Positions 49,703-60,921 of a stretch of 64,000 nt of DNA are shown here, one piece after another. Source of the stretch: Neodontobutis hainanensis. Lineage: Eukaryota > Chordata > Actinopteri > Gobiiformes > Odontobutidae. The position numbers and the translations under genes were made by a program. The stretch lies in NCBI GenBank assembly GCA_024349245.1, contig JALDNG010000041.1, forward strand, positions 3,124,501 to 3,188,500, written 5' to 3'. Below the pieces are notes generated by a model that made no database searches, was not told the DNA's origin, and saw only the letters and a program-made list of their open reading frames with translations. The first letter of the stretch is position 1. Every line of letters begins with the position of its first letter.

Positions 49703-50612
49703 TGTCATTTATTTGACACTGAATGCTGTTGTATTCTTTTTATCTTTAGCTGTGAGCCAAAGTTTCCAATGTGCTTTTCATATTATATTTTCAAAAGTAG
49801 TTAAGTGATTACCTGTACTTTTTGTTGCACTCTGTATTGGGAATTTTAATGTATATCTCATGTATTGATTAATTGTTGCTTGTTTCTGATTATTTTTATT
49901 AATAGTGCATTTTGTTGGTCACAAAAAAACTGCCTATTTGTATTTTTTTGTGTTTGTTGTTTGGAGTCCACTCAGTGTTATTTTACTATTAATATATAAT
50001 TAAAAACAATTTTACATCTACGTGTTGAATTGTGATGTAAACTGACTGACATCCATGATTCATTTATATGTTCAACTGTAAGGCAACTATCATGGGCAAA
50101 AAAAGCTTTTGCATGACACTGTAAGTGTGTGCAGAATATTTTTACCTGCAGTATCTTCATGTTTTCGGAGAAAGCACAGTGCAGCATGTGAACATTAGTG
50201 CCGTGTCCTGGGGCAAAGCGTAGAGGCAGCTGCTGTGTATTGTTGCACACTGTTGTTATTGCTGGTGTGCATGTGAACAAGCACACCAGCCCCCTCACTA
50301 CCAGCTCTGTGCATTGATCTACAAAGAGATTTTATGTACTAATTCCCTGAAGTTCCCTGTTCATTTCAGTGAATTCAGACAAAGGACAACACAATACTGT
50401 TCTTCCAAGAACATCGATTCTCTTGAATAGACACAGGGAAAAAAATATAGTGGCATCCCTGTTGGTCTAATTTATCACCAGGGGATTAAAACTGGTTATT
50501 TTAGTGTCTTTGGTTTTGATACTTCAGCGTGTGACTTGTTAACACTTAACAATAACTACATATTATTAAACATTAGTGTGACATTAATAAAAAAATACAC
50601 TAATAATCATTT

Positions 50613-50648
50613 ATGTGTGTGTGTATATGTGTGTGTATATATATATAG
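50613..50648. repeat. (TG)n/(TA)n compound microsatellite
   Basis: Alternating TG and TA dinucleotide runs. Confidence 0.85.
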
Positions 50649-52519
50649 GCCTGCTTTGGAAATTATGATTCAAGTCGATGTAGGCTACTGATTACAATGG
50701 AGAGTATGTGTAACTTCAAAAGTAGGGAATAAAATAAAATGTGAAAGCAACCAGAGGAAGACTAGAGGAAACAAATGCTGCTACAACCCTCTCAATGTCA
50801 TATATTCAAGTTGTAATTTAGTGTTGGAGGATCTACTGACGTGTCTGTCTCAGGTGAGGTTGAGGTCACTGACAGTTTTCAAGACATGTTCCCATTACAA
50901 TAAACCAAAAAATAAAATAAATATGCCCTCGTGAATGAGAGATAAGTCAAGCAAAGCTACGTCAACAGCAGCTGAGGCAGCACCTGAGTCCAGCTGCCAG
51001 GAGACTTAATAAGAGCAGCCACAGCGCCACAGCGCGCAGACGTGGCCCGGTGTCTCTGAGTGTGCTCTCCAGCGGCTCCTCTGACGGGGAACAGTGTCAG
51101 CACATGTTAAGGTCTCGTTTATGAAATGATAGGTAATGAGTTGTTTTAACATACACGTTGTACTTGTGCATTGTTTGATTGTTGAAGTGTCATCAGTGCT
51201 TATTCAGTGTTTACTATAAAGGCGTGTGCAGAGAGACACGTTGGGTGAACTATTGGAAACCGTGGCCCAGTCTGGAACTGCAGAAGCAGAAACACAATGG
51301 ACCTAGACAACAGAAGCTATATTAACAGTTAGTCTAAATGAAGGCACAATTGTACGTTATTATTATTACAGTACTTTAGCAGAGAAACGAATGAAGACAG
51401 TGTGGTGCAGATGACACACGCCCCTCCAGGCTTTGTGAGTAAGAGCGGGTAATCGAGGCTTCCTCTTCGTTTATTGGAAATAAGAACCGCAGCCTCAGCT
51501 GTAGGCACTTCCCTGCTCTAGGGCTGGGTCTTATGTTGGACGCCACAGTCTGGGATTTCTTTTCACACAAGGTATGCTTTCATCTTATAACAAGGATAAA
51601 TATAGCCTACACAGATGCACTATTTTTTAACTTTACTTATTGAGAAGCCAGGTTGTTATTGTGTTGTGAACTGTAGTGTATTAATGTCCACTGTATGTGA
51701 AAGGTTATGGGACATTATTTAGGTCTTTAGGACAAAGATGTGCAAAGGACAATTGTATTCAAGAAAGGAAAGATTACCATTTCAGTAAACTGCTCTGGTT
51801 GAAACACGAGACATCTGGAGCTACATAAATGAAAATATTTATATATATTTATATTGTTTTGTGTTACTAGAGCCTTGAGATGTTTTCAAGACCAGAAGCA
51901 AATTAAAAAGCTACTAAGAAGAACATTAAATGGGTGCATTAGATACAACAATGGCCTTGTGTAATATGACTCGATCAAACATGTGGTTGCTATAGAACTA
52001 ATAAAGAAAAGAGTATTCAGAAAAGCCCACCCAACAGCTCTCTGGACTTAGTGAAACAATATTTACATTTCTTTTGAAAAGTAAAAAAAAAAAAAAGAAA
52101 AGAAAAAGAATAGAGAACAAAGACAAAAGGGAAAAAAGAAAACAGAACAAACTGCTTCATGCCTTTAATAATTCAGCAGAACAAATGCTCTACATTCCTG
52201 CAAATTGAAAGGGCATGGGAACTATAAACATGTTTACAGTATCAACGTGTGTGTTGTAAGTGACAGAGTGAATTGTGTTATTAGTCTCAATATTTTTTCC
52301 GTTAAACCTGTTATTATTAGCACTCAGCGTCTCTTGGTAAATTATTTTCTATTTTATTTAATTTTTTGTGTGAAGAGCATACTGTAGATCAGGAGTGTTC
52401 AAATTTTATCTGTCACCTTGCTTATCTTGGGTATTTTTAACTTGGCTCATGAAAATGTAATGTGACTCAGATTAAATTTCACTCACAGGAATTGAAAATC
52501 GATTCTGTGTCACTGCATT

Positions 52520-52945
52520 GAACAGATTGATGTGTGGATGCAAAATTATTTTCTCCAAATGAACAGAGACAAGACTGAACTAATCATCTTTGGGAACAGA
52601 AACAAAGAGAAAGTGTCAGCAGTCACCTCGAGTCTCTTTTCCTAAAATATAAAAATCAGGTTAGAAATCTAGGGGTCATCATGGACTCAGGCTTGAATTC
52701 CCACATCACAATGACATCATCTGCATTTGATCACTTTAAAAACATTTCCAAAGTCAAGTCAAAAGGATAACGTCTAAACCAGAAACATTTAAAACAACAA
52801 TTTAGACCTGCGCCTAACTGGCCATTGTCCAGGGTGTACCCCACCTCAGGCCCAAAGCTGCTGGGATAGGCTCCAGCCACCCATGACCCCTAACGAGTCT
52901 CTAAAACGTGTGCTATAGAAATAAAATGGCCTTCCCTTATTCTGC
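52520..52945 (+). mobile_element. L2-like LINE 3' fragment
   Basis: Translation of 52538-52620 gives MQNYFLQMNRDKTELIIFG, and that of 52675-52770 gives GVIMDSGLNSHI followed by SSAFDHFKNISKVK. These are characteristic C-terminal reverse-transcriptase blocks of fish L2/Rex-type LINEs. A stop and frame breaks show it is dead. The tail near 52915 (GTGCTATAGAAATAAA) matches the usual 3' end, and a GGGATAGGCTCCAGCC repeat is inserted near 52863. Confidence 0.75.
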
Positions 52946-52995
52946 ATTAAGCCATACTTGCACATTGAAGATATTACTTGTTAAAAATGTGTTTC

Positions 52996-53065
52996 TATTG
53001 AAATAAAATTAACTAATAGAGACACAATAGCATTGACTATTGTGTCTCTTTTAGTTTTTTCAATG
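52996..53065. repeat. Long imperfect hairpin
   Basis: The inner stem pairs 53012-53030 with 53037-53055: 19 bp with one mismatch and a 6-base loop, CATTGA. An outer ATTGAAA (52997-53003) can pair with TTTCAAT (about 53058-53064) after a small internal loop. No coding potential. Confidence 0.8.
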
Positions 53066-55675
53066 CAATTCTCCTTCCTGTCTGGAAGTTCTAACTTCAT
53101 CATCCCACGTCTTTCATTTAATGTATGTCAATAAATAAGTTCTAATAAAAACAATCTTGAGTCTAATTTTATTTGAATTGACAACCAAACAGTCAATACC
53201 AATAGCAGTAGTAGTTTAGCACTGCAACTCAATTGATTAGGTCCCAACCATGTGGTCCGTGGACCACGAGTGGTCTGTTGGTTTCCTCCTGGAGCACGGT
53301 ACTCTCTTAGTCAATCCCTGGGAACAGAGAATCAAGGTGATGAAGGGCTTCTACGATTTTAGATAATCCACCTATCTACTCCGAGAAAGCTTAAAACAGC
53401 ACATATTCATTTCATGATATACTCCATTTAATTGGTTGTTGGTTCGAGAGCCGATTGAAGCTTGTAAAGCAGTCTTTTCATCACTTGTCTTGATATTTCT
53501 TGTAACAACAACACATGACGCAGTATCAGCTCATGCTATATAGCTCAAAGAGGCATATATTTCTATGGTAACTACTTTAATTCTTCTATGTTGGCAATGA
53601 CTGCTATTATAGATACATTTCAAAGTGATAAATTGGTAACTCTTTTACCACACCGAAAAGTACTATATTAACTAAAAAACTAAACAATTAGGCTGCTTAG
53701 GTGTTGTTGTCTAGGTCTGTGATTGGCTGTTTGGAGAATCAAGAATGTATCGAGTGAGGAAAAGTATATTCTGAGAGCGCTAATAGTTATTTTCCTCATA
53801 ATATTAACCCAAAAATAGTGCCATACATCCCCTCGGTGAAATGAGTGAAAATTGCATCCCCTTCCCTAAAAGTGACAAGAAGTGTCTAGATAGACAAAGA
53901 AATCAGCACCATTTGCCAAGAACTACATTCCCTTGCTCATAAGAGAGGATGTGTATAGATATAATGATTTATAGATTTCAGGAAGAATAGAGGAGGAAGA
54001 CTGTGTAATTTAACACACTAGCTTATGAAATACTATTGAATTTTCAGCCTGCTGAGATTTGATCCCCTCTGCCAAATAATAAACCCTATGTATTCACCAA
54101 TAAAATGATTTTAGAAAGATACAAATGTGATTCATCAACTTTTTTGGAACTAAAGTGGAACTAAAGAACACACTGGTAAACTCACTGTGTAAAACAAAAT
54201 AAAAGTATGCCTTTACTAGAGTTATATCCTTTATTTCTTATTATATTTCTATAATAAGGTGACAAAGTTAAAGCTATGGTTTGTCTCAGTTGTCTAACTT
54301 ATTTAAATCAGGTCCTTTTTTGTTACTTTAAATGAGCGGGTATAGTTTTCACTAACTTTTGAGGAGGGGATGCAGTTCTCGACATGACACCGGCACTCCT
54401 ATAGGACAGTTAAGTATACACGCGCGGGTCCTCAGGTTACAATGGTTACAGAGCAGCGGCAGACTCAACGAGTTAGATAAATGAGTTAGAAACAAACACA
54501 GTCAAAAAGTTGAGTATCAGTGTCCATCCGCGCTAAAAATGTTCATTCAAGAGCTGCCAAAACAGTAAAAAAAGTGGGAATTTCAATAAAAAGTGATGTT
54601 TTGGTTTGTTTTACATTAGAAGAATTATATTTGGTGCAGGTAATGTTGACATGTGTGGCTGAAAATTAAAATAGTATTTGAACTGCAACTGCGTTCATCT
54701 AAAGGAATATTAATTCAAATATTTGTTGTTGTTTTTTTAGGAAATGTTTTTGGAGTTATTTTGCTGTCTACCATCTTGATGTATTCTGAAACTGTAACAT
54801 TCACATTGAAAAAAAATCCCTTCTGGGAAATCTCACAAGTGCCCCCTTCATTTTGACATCGGAATTATTGAAATACAGCTTGTAGTTGCAGAGATACAAT
54901 CAGTTTATTGTGGACATGTCCTTTTCGAGTAGACACACCAAAAAACAGGCTTGGGTCATAAGGGTTAATTAAGTAACATCTCTATTGAATGTGCACATTT
55001 TAAAATATGAACAGTTTTTACTGTAACATTACTACATTTAATCACTTTATATAAACTTAAAATTGACAAATTGTTTCCAATTCAAATCCTTTACAAGAAT
55101 TACAGAAAAAAAAGGTTTAATGCAAGAAAATGTTTTTTAATCAATATTTGAGAAATGTTATAAGTATAAACTCTATTGACTTTTGGATTTAATTTAAATT
55201 TTTTTGAATACCTGCTCAAAACGGTTTAAATTTATGACACCTACACATTCAGAACATCATTATAACTCTGAAACTTTTAATGTAAATGTTAAGTGTAAGT
55301 GAAATGTGCAGTTCTGTAAGAGGTCTTCCTATTACTCTACATATGCTGGGGTGTGATTAGGTGCTTAATAAAAAAAAATACTGCTTTAAAAGTCCTTGAA
55401 AGTCATTAAATCTGATGTTCTTGAAAGAGTGGAAAGTAACTATCCAGACCTTGACAGATTTTAATTGGAGAAGACCCCTGCTGTAGATTATGTGCTTTAT
55501 TCTATGAGTTGAGGGGCTTCTGTGTAAAAACATGCCACAGGGAGTTACATCAGTTTATTACTGTAGCAGCTCTTTGGGTGCGTGCACATACCAGGTGATC
55601 TTCAACAAGCTGATATACACAATTATGTAGTTTTCCTTCTTGACTTATTCTTGTGTATATTTTTAGAAATCCCCA

Positions 55676-57060
55676 ATGATGTTTAGCATCAAAGGAAGAA
55701 AGTGCACGCTTATTATGCAAGGTTTAATATTTTGGATTTTATTGACAAATGTCATGCTTCTGCTCTACTGCTACTCAGGCCAAACCCATGTAAAAACTGG
55801 GTAAGTATTTAACTATTCTACCAATCTACATATTTTTTTAAATAATTCTGTGTCTTATATGTATATAAGTCTTATATCTTGTTTTTCTCTGGCAGGGAGT
55901 CCCATAAACAGACCTGTCTTTTAAGAAAGACCGAACTACAAGAGGAGAATGTGACTACACCTTTACAAATCCATAAATTACAGTTGAGCAAGTGTTTACC
56001 TAAAGTTAACATCATGTTCATGAAGACTCATAAAACAGCCAGTAGCACCATTCTCAACATTCTCTTCAGATTTGGGGAAAAACACAAACTTAAGTTTGCC
56101 TTTCCTGAGGGGCGCAATGACTTCTTCTACCCATCACCATTCCTATGTTCCCAGGTTAAGGACTACCAGCCTGGAGAATGCTTTAATATTGTGTGTAACC
56201 ACATGCGTTTTAACCACCAGGAAGTGGCCAAGCTCCTTCCTCCTGATGCAGTATATGTTACCATCCTTCGTCATCCGGTAGACCTGTTTGAGTCTTCATT
56301 CCATTACTATCACAGAGCGGTTCCTTTTACATGGAACCTCAAGAGTGACAATAAACTGGCTGAGTTTTTGAACAGTCCTCAGACCTTCTACAGAAAAAAT
56401 GCCTACAACTCATTTTATCTAAAAAATCTGCTATTTTTTGACTTTGGATTTGATAACAACCTTGGGGTTGATGACCCTCGTGTAACAAAAGCTATTGAAA
56501 ACTTGTCAAACCATTTTCATTTGGTCCTCTTGGCAGAGTACTTTGAGGAGTCTATCATTCTACTTAAAGAGCTGCTTTGCTGGACAATGGAAGATGTGCT
56601 CTATTTCAAGCTTAATGCCCGCAAGAACTCATCTGTATCTCCACTGACACCTGAACTAAGAGATAAAGCTACAAAGTGGAATGGGATTGATTGGAAACTC
56701 TATCAGCATTTTAATTCTACCTTTTGGAAAAAGGTTAAGGCATATGGAATAAATCGAATGAAAGGGGATGTAAATGAGTTGAGGCGAAGAAATGCTGAAA
56801 TGAAGGCCATCTGTATTGAGGGGGAGAATGCAGTGGAATCCCAAAACATAAAGGACAGTCATTTTCAGCCATGGCAGCCAGTTGGAGAGTCTTCTATCCT
56901 TGGTTACAACATGAACAATTTTATTGACCCCAAATTTAAGACAGTGTGTCAAAAAATGGTTACTCCTGAGCTACAGTACTTATCAGACTTGGGTGTAAAC
57001 CTGTGGCTTACTAGACTTTGGGGTTGGATAAAAGATGCTTTTGTTTCTTCAGACTCATGA
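55676..57060 (+). CDS. gal3st1: Galactosylceramide sulfotransferase, spliced
   Basis: Two coding exons, 55676-55800 and 55896-57060, give 429 residues (human 423). It is a Golgi type II membrane enzyme that transfers sulfate from PAPS to the 3-OH of galactose in galactosylceramide, making sulfatide for myelin and other membranes. Short basic cytosolic N-terminus (MMFSIKGRK), one transmembrane segment (about 12-33), then the luminal domain. The 5'-phosphosulfate loop is KTHKTASST (85-93); the 3'-phosphate region is TILRHPVDLFESSFHYY (about 164-180). Other family blocks are FNIVCNHMRF, CWTMEDVLYFKLNAR and SILGYNMNN. Putative N-glycosylation sites include N60 and the NST and NSS sequons. The first exon has two adjacent in-frame ATGs (55676 and 55679); either could start. 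An untranslated exon must lie upstream, because the first coding exon has an acceptor at 55666. Confidence 0.95.
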
Positions 57061-57113
57061 TGAAAAAACAAAAAGCAACATTTTAAGTATTATGCAATGG
57101 CCTGCTGAAGAAG

Positions 57114-57119
57114 AATAAA
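57114..57119 (+). terminator. Possible GAL3ST1 polyadenylation signal
   Basis: AATAAA 54 bases after the stop codon. It would give a very short 3' untranslated region, so other downstream signals may also be used. Confidence 0.4.
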
Positions 57120-57764
57120 TATTTATTTTCTTGTGAAACTTTAGAAGATATATTATAGTAGATAATATTATAATATAAGTATAACATATTGGATAGAAAA
57201 CATTTTAAATTCAGTATGTATTCTGTATACTTTACAGTAATGCCATATTTCTGACATTGTTCATCTACACATAACTGCATTAGAGCTGGTATTTAGAGAA
57301 GTCAAGAGGAAATATGTATGAATTGTATTAATGGTGTTTAGCAACAGATTCTGATGCAGATCTGCTGCACATAGGTTCAAGATCATTTAGATGGCTTTAA
57401 CCTGTATAATGTGGCAGCTGCGAGAGGAATGACAAATTGGTTAAACTAAATACGTCTTTCTAATATGCCATTGTCATAACTTGAAAACTGCCCTAATGTG
57501 GACACCAACATGGTGGACCCTAGCTTGATTGCTAAGACCAACATGAATTTCAATTACTGAGATAAGTGGAGCCTCTTGGCCCCATAGAGAATTTTTTTCC
57601 AACAGGGGGTACAATATTTCAAGGGGTTTTGTTGTCTGTGTAATCCGCAGCGGCTCGGCATGGACCACCAGCAATAGTATGCCAACAATATCTAAAAGAG
57701 AAAATAAAATTGTGTGGCATCAGCCTTGTTGTCCGACTGGGAATCAGTTTAGTCAAAAAGTTAC

Positions 57765-58172
57765 ATGCGCAGTGCAGCAACCGCCACATACAAAGCATGA
57801 ACTACATTACTCTGTTTGTGCGAGGTGATCTTGTCTTTAAGATGGACCAGTTTTTGATACAGAGTATTCCCTGGTTTAAAGTGGACTGGAATATTGTCTT
57901 TGTAGAAAACCCTTTTAAGTTTTTCAAATAAACCAGACACATAAGGGATAACTACACCCTTCCCTTTTGTCTCTGGTTCCTGTCTGTTTGGTTTCTGTGT
58001 TCTCTTGTATTTGTTGAAAGTGCATCTGGGGTATCCACAGTCTCTCAGGGCTTTACAGATGTATTGTTCTTCTTTCCGTTGACCTTCTGAGGTTGTGGGC
58101 ACCTCTTGTGCTCTGTGCTGAAGAGTTCTCATGACTCACAGATTGTGCTGCAGAGGGTGGTGGGACTCAAAC
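57765..58172 (-). mobile_element. Penelope-like retroelement fragment
   Basis: The minus-strand translation begins FESHHPLQHNL, has a stop, then runs through TLQHRAQEVPTTSEGQRKEEQ, ALRDCGYP, VVIPYVSGLFEKLKR, IPVHFKPGNTL and KDKITSHKQSNVVHA. This is the conserved segment between the reverse transcriptase and the GIY-YIG nuclease in fish Penelope-like elements. The match stops just before the nuclease. The copy is therefore truncated and carries an internal stop. Confidence 0.75.
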
Positions 58173-58194
58173 AGCAAATCCTTTCATAACGACT

Positions 58195-58605
58195 ATGAAA
58201 CCAGAACAGCCTGGTCCAGTCAGGTTTAGTTTCAGGTTAAACTCCTCCCTCTAGAGATATAAGCTCAGCTTTTGCTTGAACTTTTTCTTCAAGATGACCT
58301 GGATAACTGAGAACTTTCACAGACATATTTAACTAAACAAATGTTAGACAGCAATGACATTAAACAGTCAAAGAAGCCCTGGCCTGTATCATGTAGTGAC
58401 TGTCCTAAAATTCCAGGTTGAAGGAAACTCCTCTACAAGAGATATTAGCTCAGCTCTTTTACCAGTTGATCTCAGATTAGATAAAGTCTCTTGGAATTAG
58501 AGACAAAACGTCTTCACCTTAAAAACTGAGTCCAGTTGCTTTTAATTTAACCTTTTTTTCCAAGATGTCCTGGATGACTGAGAACCTTCACAGACATGAC
58601 ACCGA
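58195..58605. repeat. Two diverged direct repeats flanking the Penelope fragment
   Basis: 58210-58325 and 58415-58600 share AAACTCCTC, AGAGATAT-AGCTCAGC and CCTGGAT-ACTGAGAAC-TTCACAGACAT in the same order. Penelope-like elements often carry tandem terminal repeats, so these may be their remains. A fragment of the same family occurs at 23400-23520. Confidence 0.5.
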
Positions 58606-59794
58606 TGCTCCGATACAAGCTAAACTTTCTTGAACCACTGCTTCAAAGCCTGCTTTAGTGCGAATAAAGACACGTGACCGATGACGTGCGAAGCAGCAAC
58701 TGCTTCGTGACACGGCCTCTGCTGCGCGCGCTTCACCAGATTTTTTTCTCTATATCAATATATAGAAAACCAAAAGGTTTGTTGTAGTAAGAATTTGCAT
58801 AGTAATTATCACAGCTTTTGTTTGATAATTATCAAGGAGCCAATATTTTCATTCACACAAACCCTAGTTACTCGTAACATAATTAAGACAGTTTTGCTGT
58901 CTCCTAGTATGCCACTAGATGTCGCAGAAACGAAGCTCTGAGTAAACCCATTTTTAAAACAATTGAAGTGGTTCAATACTGGTTCATTGCTTCATTTGGA
59001 CATCACTAATAAAAAAAACTCCTCCAGGTCAGTAGTTTCAGTCAGTAGCACAATACATTATTCTTAATGTCATTAGTCTCTTCAAATTAGTTCAGACTTC
59101 ACCTTTGATTTTACAATTTTATTAAAGTCAGAAGTTGTTACTAACATAACTATTATTTTCAGTTTTATACATTAGGGCCACATACACTAATCAAATGTCA
59201 TACATTTTATTTGACCACTTTCTGAAGAATCAACATATATGAGGTACTCATGGTATGAAAAAAAACATCCCAGGGGTCCATAAGACAAAATAGTTGGGAA
59301 CCACTGAACTCTCTCATTCCTGGTTTACATACACACTTAACCTTGAATAACCAGAGATATGCGTTTGACAAATTATTCCTTTTACCAATATTTTGTTAGT
59401 GACGTTGAATGGTACGCAGCTAATCTGTATCTACTGTTTTTCTAATTTTACCTTCAAGATTGGGTTAACAATCAGTTGCAGTTTTCTCAGAAAAATGTCT
59501 ACAAGCTCTTTTAGGTGGCAAAATAAAAAGAGCGTTTGGTTTTGCAAGACATAAATCCTTTTAATTTAACAATTAACAAAGAATGACCAATTACAGACAC
59601 CATCAGGGAAGGAAGAATAAAATTAACAGCCGCTTCAACATTTAGGGTTTAGATGTTTCCCACGGTCTTCATCAGATGGTTGTGAAATACTGCACAAAGT
59701 CTATTATCTCTGCGATCCAGGTGAGGTCCATCGAGAATGGCTCATGAAAGTGTGGTGACATTTTGATTGGACCCGGATAACGTTGAGCGGCGTC
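58606..59794. other. Interval downstream of UQCR10
   Basis: No gene supported. A GC-richer patch at 58670-58735 contains GCGCGC and CGTGAC motifs. The sequence at 59265-59310 ends in TTGGGAACCACTG, a motif frequent in old hAT-type repeats. The right end should hold the UQCR10 3' untranslated region. Confidence 0.45.
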
Positions 59795-60159
59795 CTATTC
59801 CTCTTTGTTCTCGTAGTTGTGTTTAATGTGCTTCCAAAGTTTCTGTAAAAAAATATTTGTTAATTATCCATGTGCTTGATAAACCATATATGATGCACTA
59901 CACAAAAGCTATTAACCCAGTTAACCAAACGTCAACCAGCACAAAACTAGCTTGTTTAGCTAACATGAGCGCCCTCTTTACAAGGTCAGGGCAATGTGGC
60001 TATAAATAATACACCTACCCCGCGATTTATCTGCTCAAATATAAAGTCCCCGCCTTGGTCAAATAGTCGTTCAAAGAAGACCGCTCCAACCATGATGGTT
60101 ATAGCAAAGGTAGAGGTTCTCCTGAAGAGCAAATTGTACGCGGATTTAGTCAGCGACAT
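59795..60159 (-). CDS. uqcr10: Cytochrome b-c1 complex subunit 9 (UQCR10), spliced
   Basis: Two coding exons on the minus strand, 60019-60159 and 59795-59842, give 62 residues (human 63). It is a single-helix subunit of respiratory complex III in the mitochondrial inner membrane, close to cytochrome c1. The sequence has YNLLFRRTSTFA, the hydrophobic stretch ITIMVGAVFFERLFDQG, and the conserved end KLWKHIKHNYENKEE. The start is the Met of MSLTKSAYNLLFRR; the in-frame upstream Met at 60249 would add a non-homologous extension. Head-to-head arrangement with ZMAT5 is the same as in human 22q12. Confidence 0.95.
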
Positions 60160-60921
60160 GACGGCGGTGTAATGCGCAGTAGCGGAAGCAGAATAAAACA
60201 CATCCGCGTTTGATAAAAGGAGCATCTGACTTTCCGTACATCTGTACAAACACTACAAGATCAATGCGGAACCTGTGTCATGCCTAATTTTAGTTTTTGG
60301 ATTTTGTTTTATGTGGATTGGACGCAGCCAAGGACAACTGGTTAGATCCACTACATTACTCACTTTAATTAACGCTATAAAAGTAATACCTTAATACAAT
60401 CTTTAATTAGCCAGGAAGCTAACCCATTCTAACAAAAGACTTGTAGTGTGCTGCGTTTTATACATATTATATACATATATTTTTCCCAGGCACGTTTAGT
60501 TATAAAATATAAGATTTTGGTTACTCCTTTATGTCATATCTATTATCTAAATGCAGGACATGGTGATTTGTTTTATTGCTAATAGATGGGCCAATGCCGT
60601 TTCTTTTAAAGAACAACAGATGGCAGTAACGGAGTACCTAAGGGTACTTACTTCTTGTCCCTCTTATCGAATCAATGACAGTATATACAGTATCGAAGAT
60701 ACAAATATATAGAATGAAAACATATCTTAAGGCACACAAGCTATGGTACTGTGAAGTTACTTATGTAAATATTGCAGGATTGTGCAGACTTCCAAGTAAA
60801 TTTTATTTATATATAAACAAATAAATAAATAAAAGAAAAACAACTTTTTAAAAGAGTTTCATAAAACGTATTTCAATTGTGTGTTATTCATTCCTTATTT
60901 TAGAATTGAATATACTGAGCC
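60160..60921. promoter_or_regulatory. Shared UQCR10/ZMAT5 divergent promoter region
   Basis: The two start codons are 762 bases apart. A GC-richer segment lies at 60150-60345, and an inverted CCAAT (ATTGG) occurs at 60317-60321. A possible ZMAT5 untranslated first exon ends at 60340 (CAACTG/GTTAGA). The exon carrying the ZMAT5 start begins at 60904 after TTTTAG. The spacing suggests a bidirectional promoter. The middle (60350-60900) is AT-rich with no other feature. Confidence 0.5.

Larger units (their letters stand above)
49168..55675. other. PRODH 3' region and long PRODH-GAL3ST1 interval
   Basis: No protein-coding gene is supported in these 6.5 kb. Identified pieces are a tRNA-derived SINE (49418-49702), a TG/TA microsatellite (50613-50648), a GC-richer block that may be a GAL3ST1 first exon (50940-51140), an L2-like LINE fragment (52520-52945) and a long hairpin (52996-53065). 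The rest (53070-55660) is AT-rich with no assignable feature. The last exon of the GAL3ST1 leader begins at 55667 after TTTTTAG. Confidence 0.55.

Noticed and set aside
54653..54856. Small membrane-protein-like frame
   Set aside because: Hydrophobic composition comes from T-rich sequence; no homology and no promoter context.
53240..59310. Pair of hAT-like ends (TGGTCCGTGGACCACGAG near 53250 and TTGGGAACCACTG near 59300)
   Set aside because: The two motifs are 6 kb apart with GAL3ST1 between them and are not clear inverted repeats of one element.
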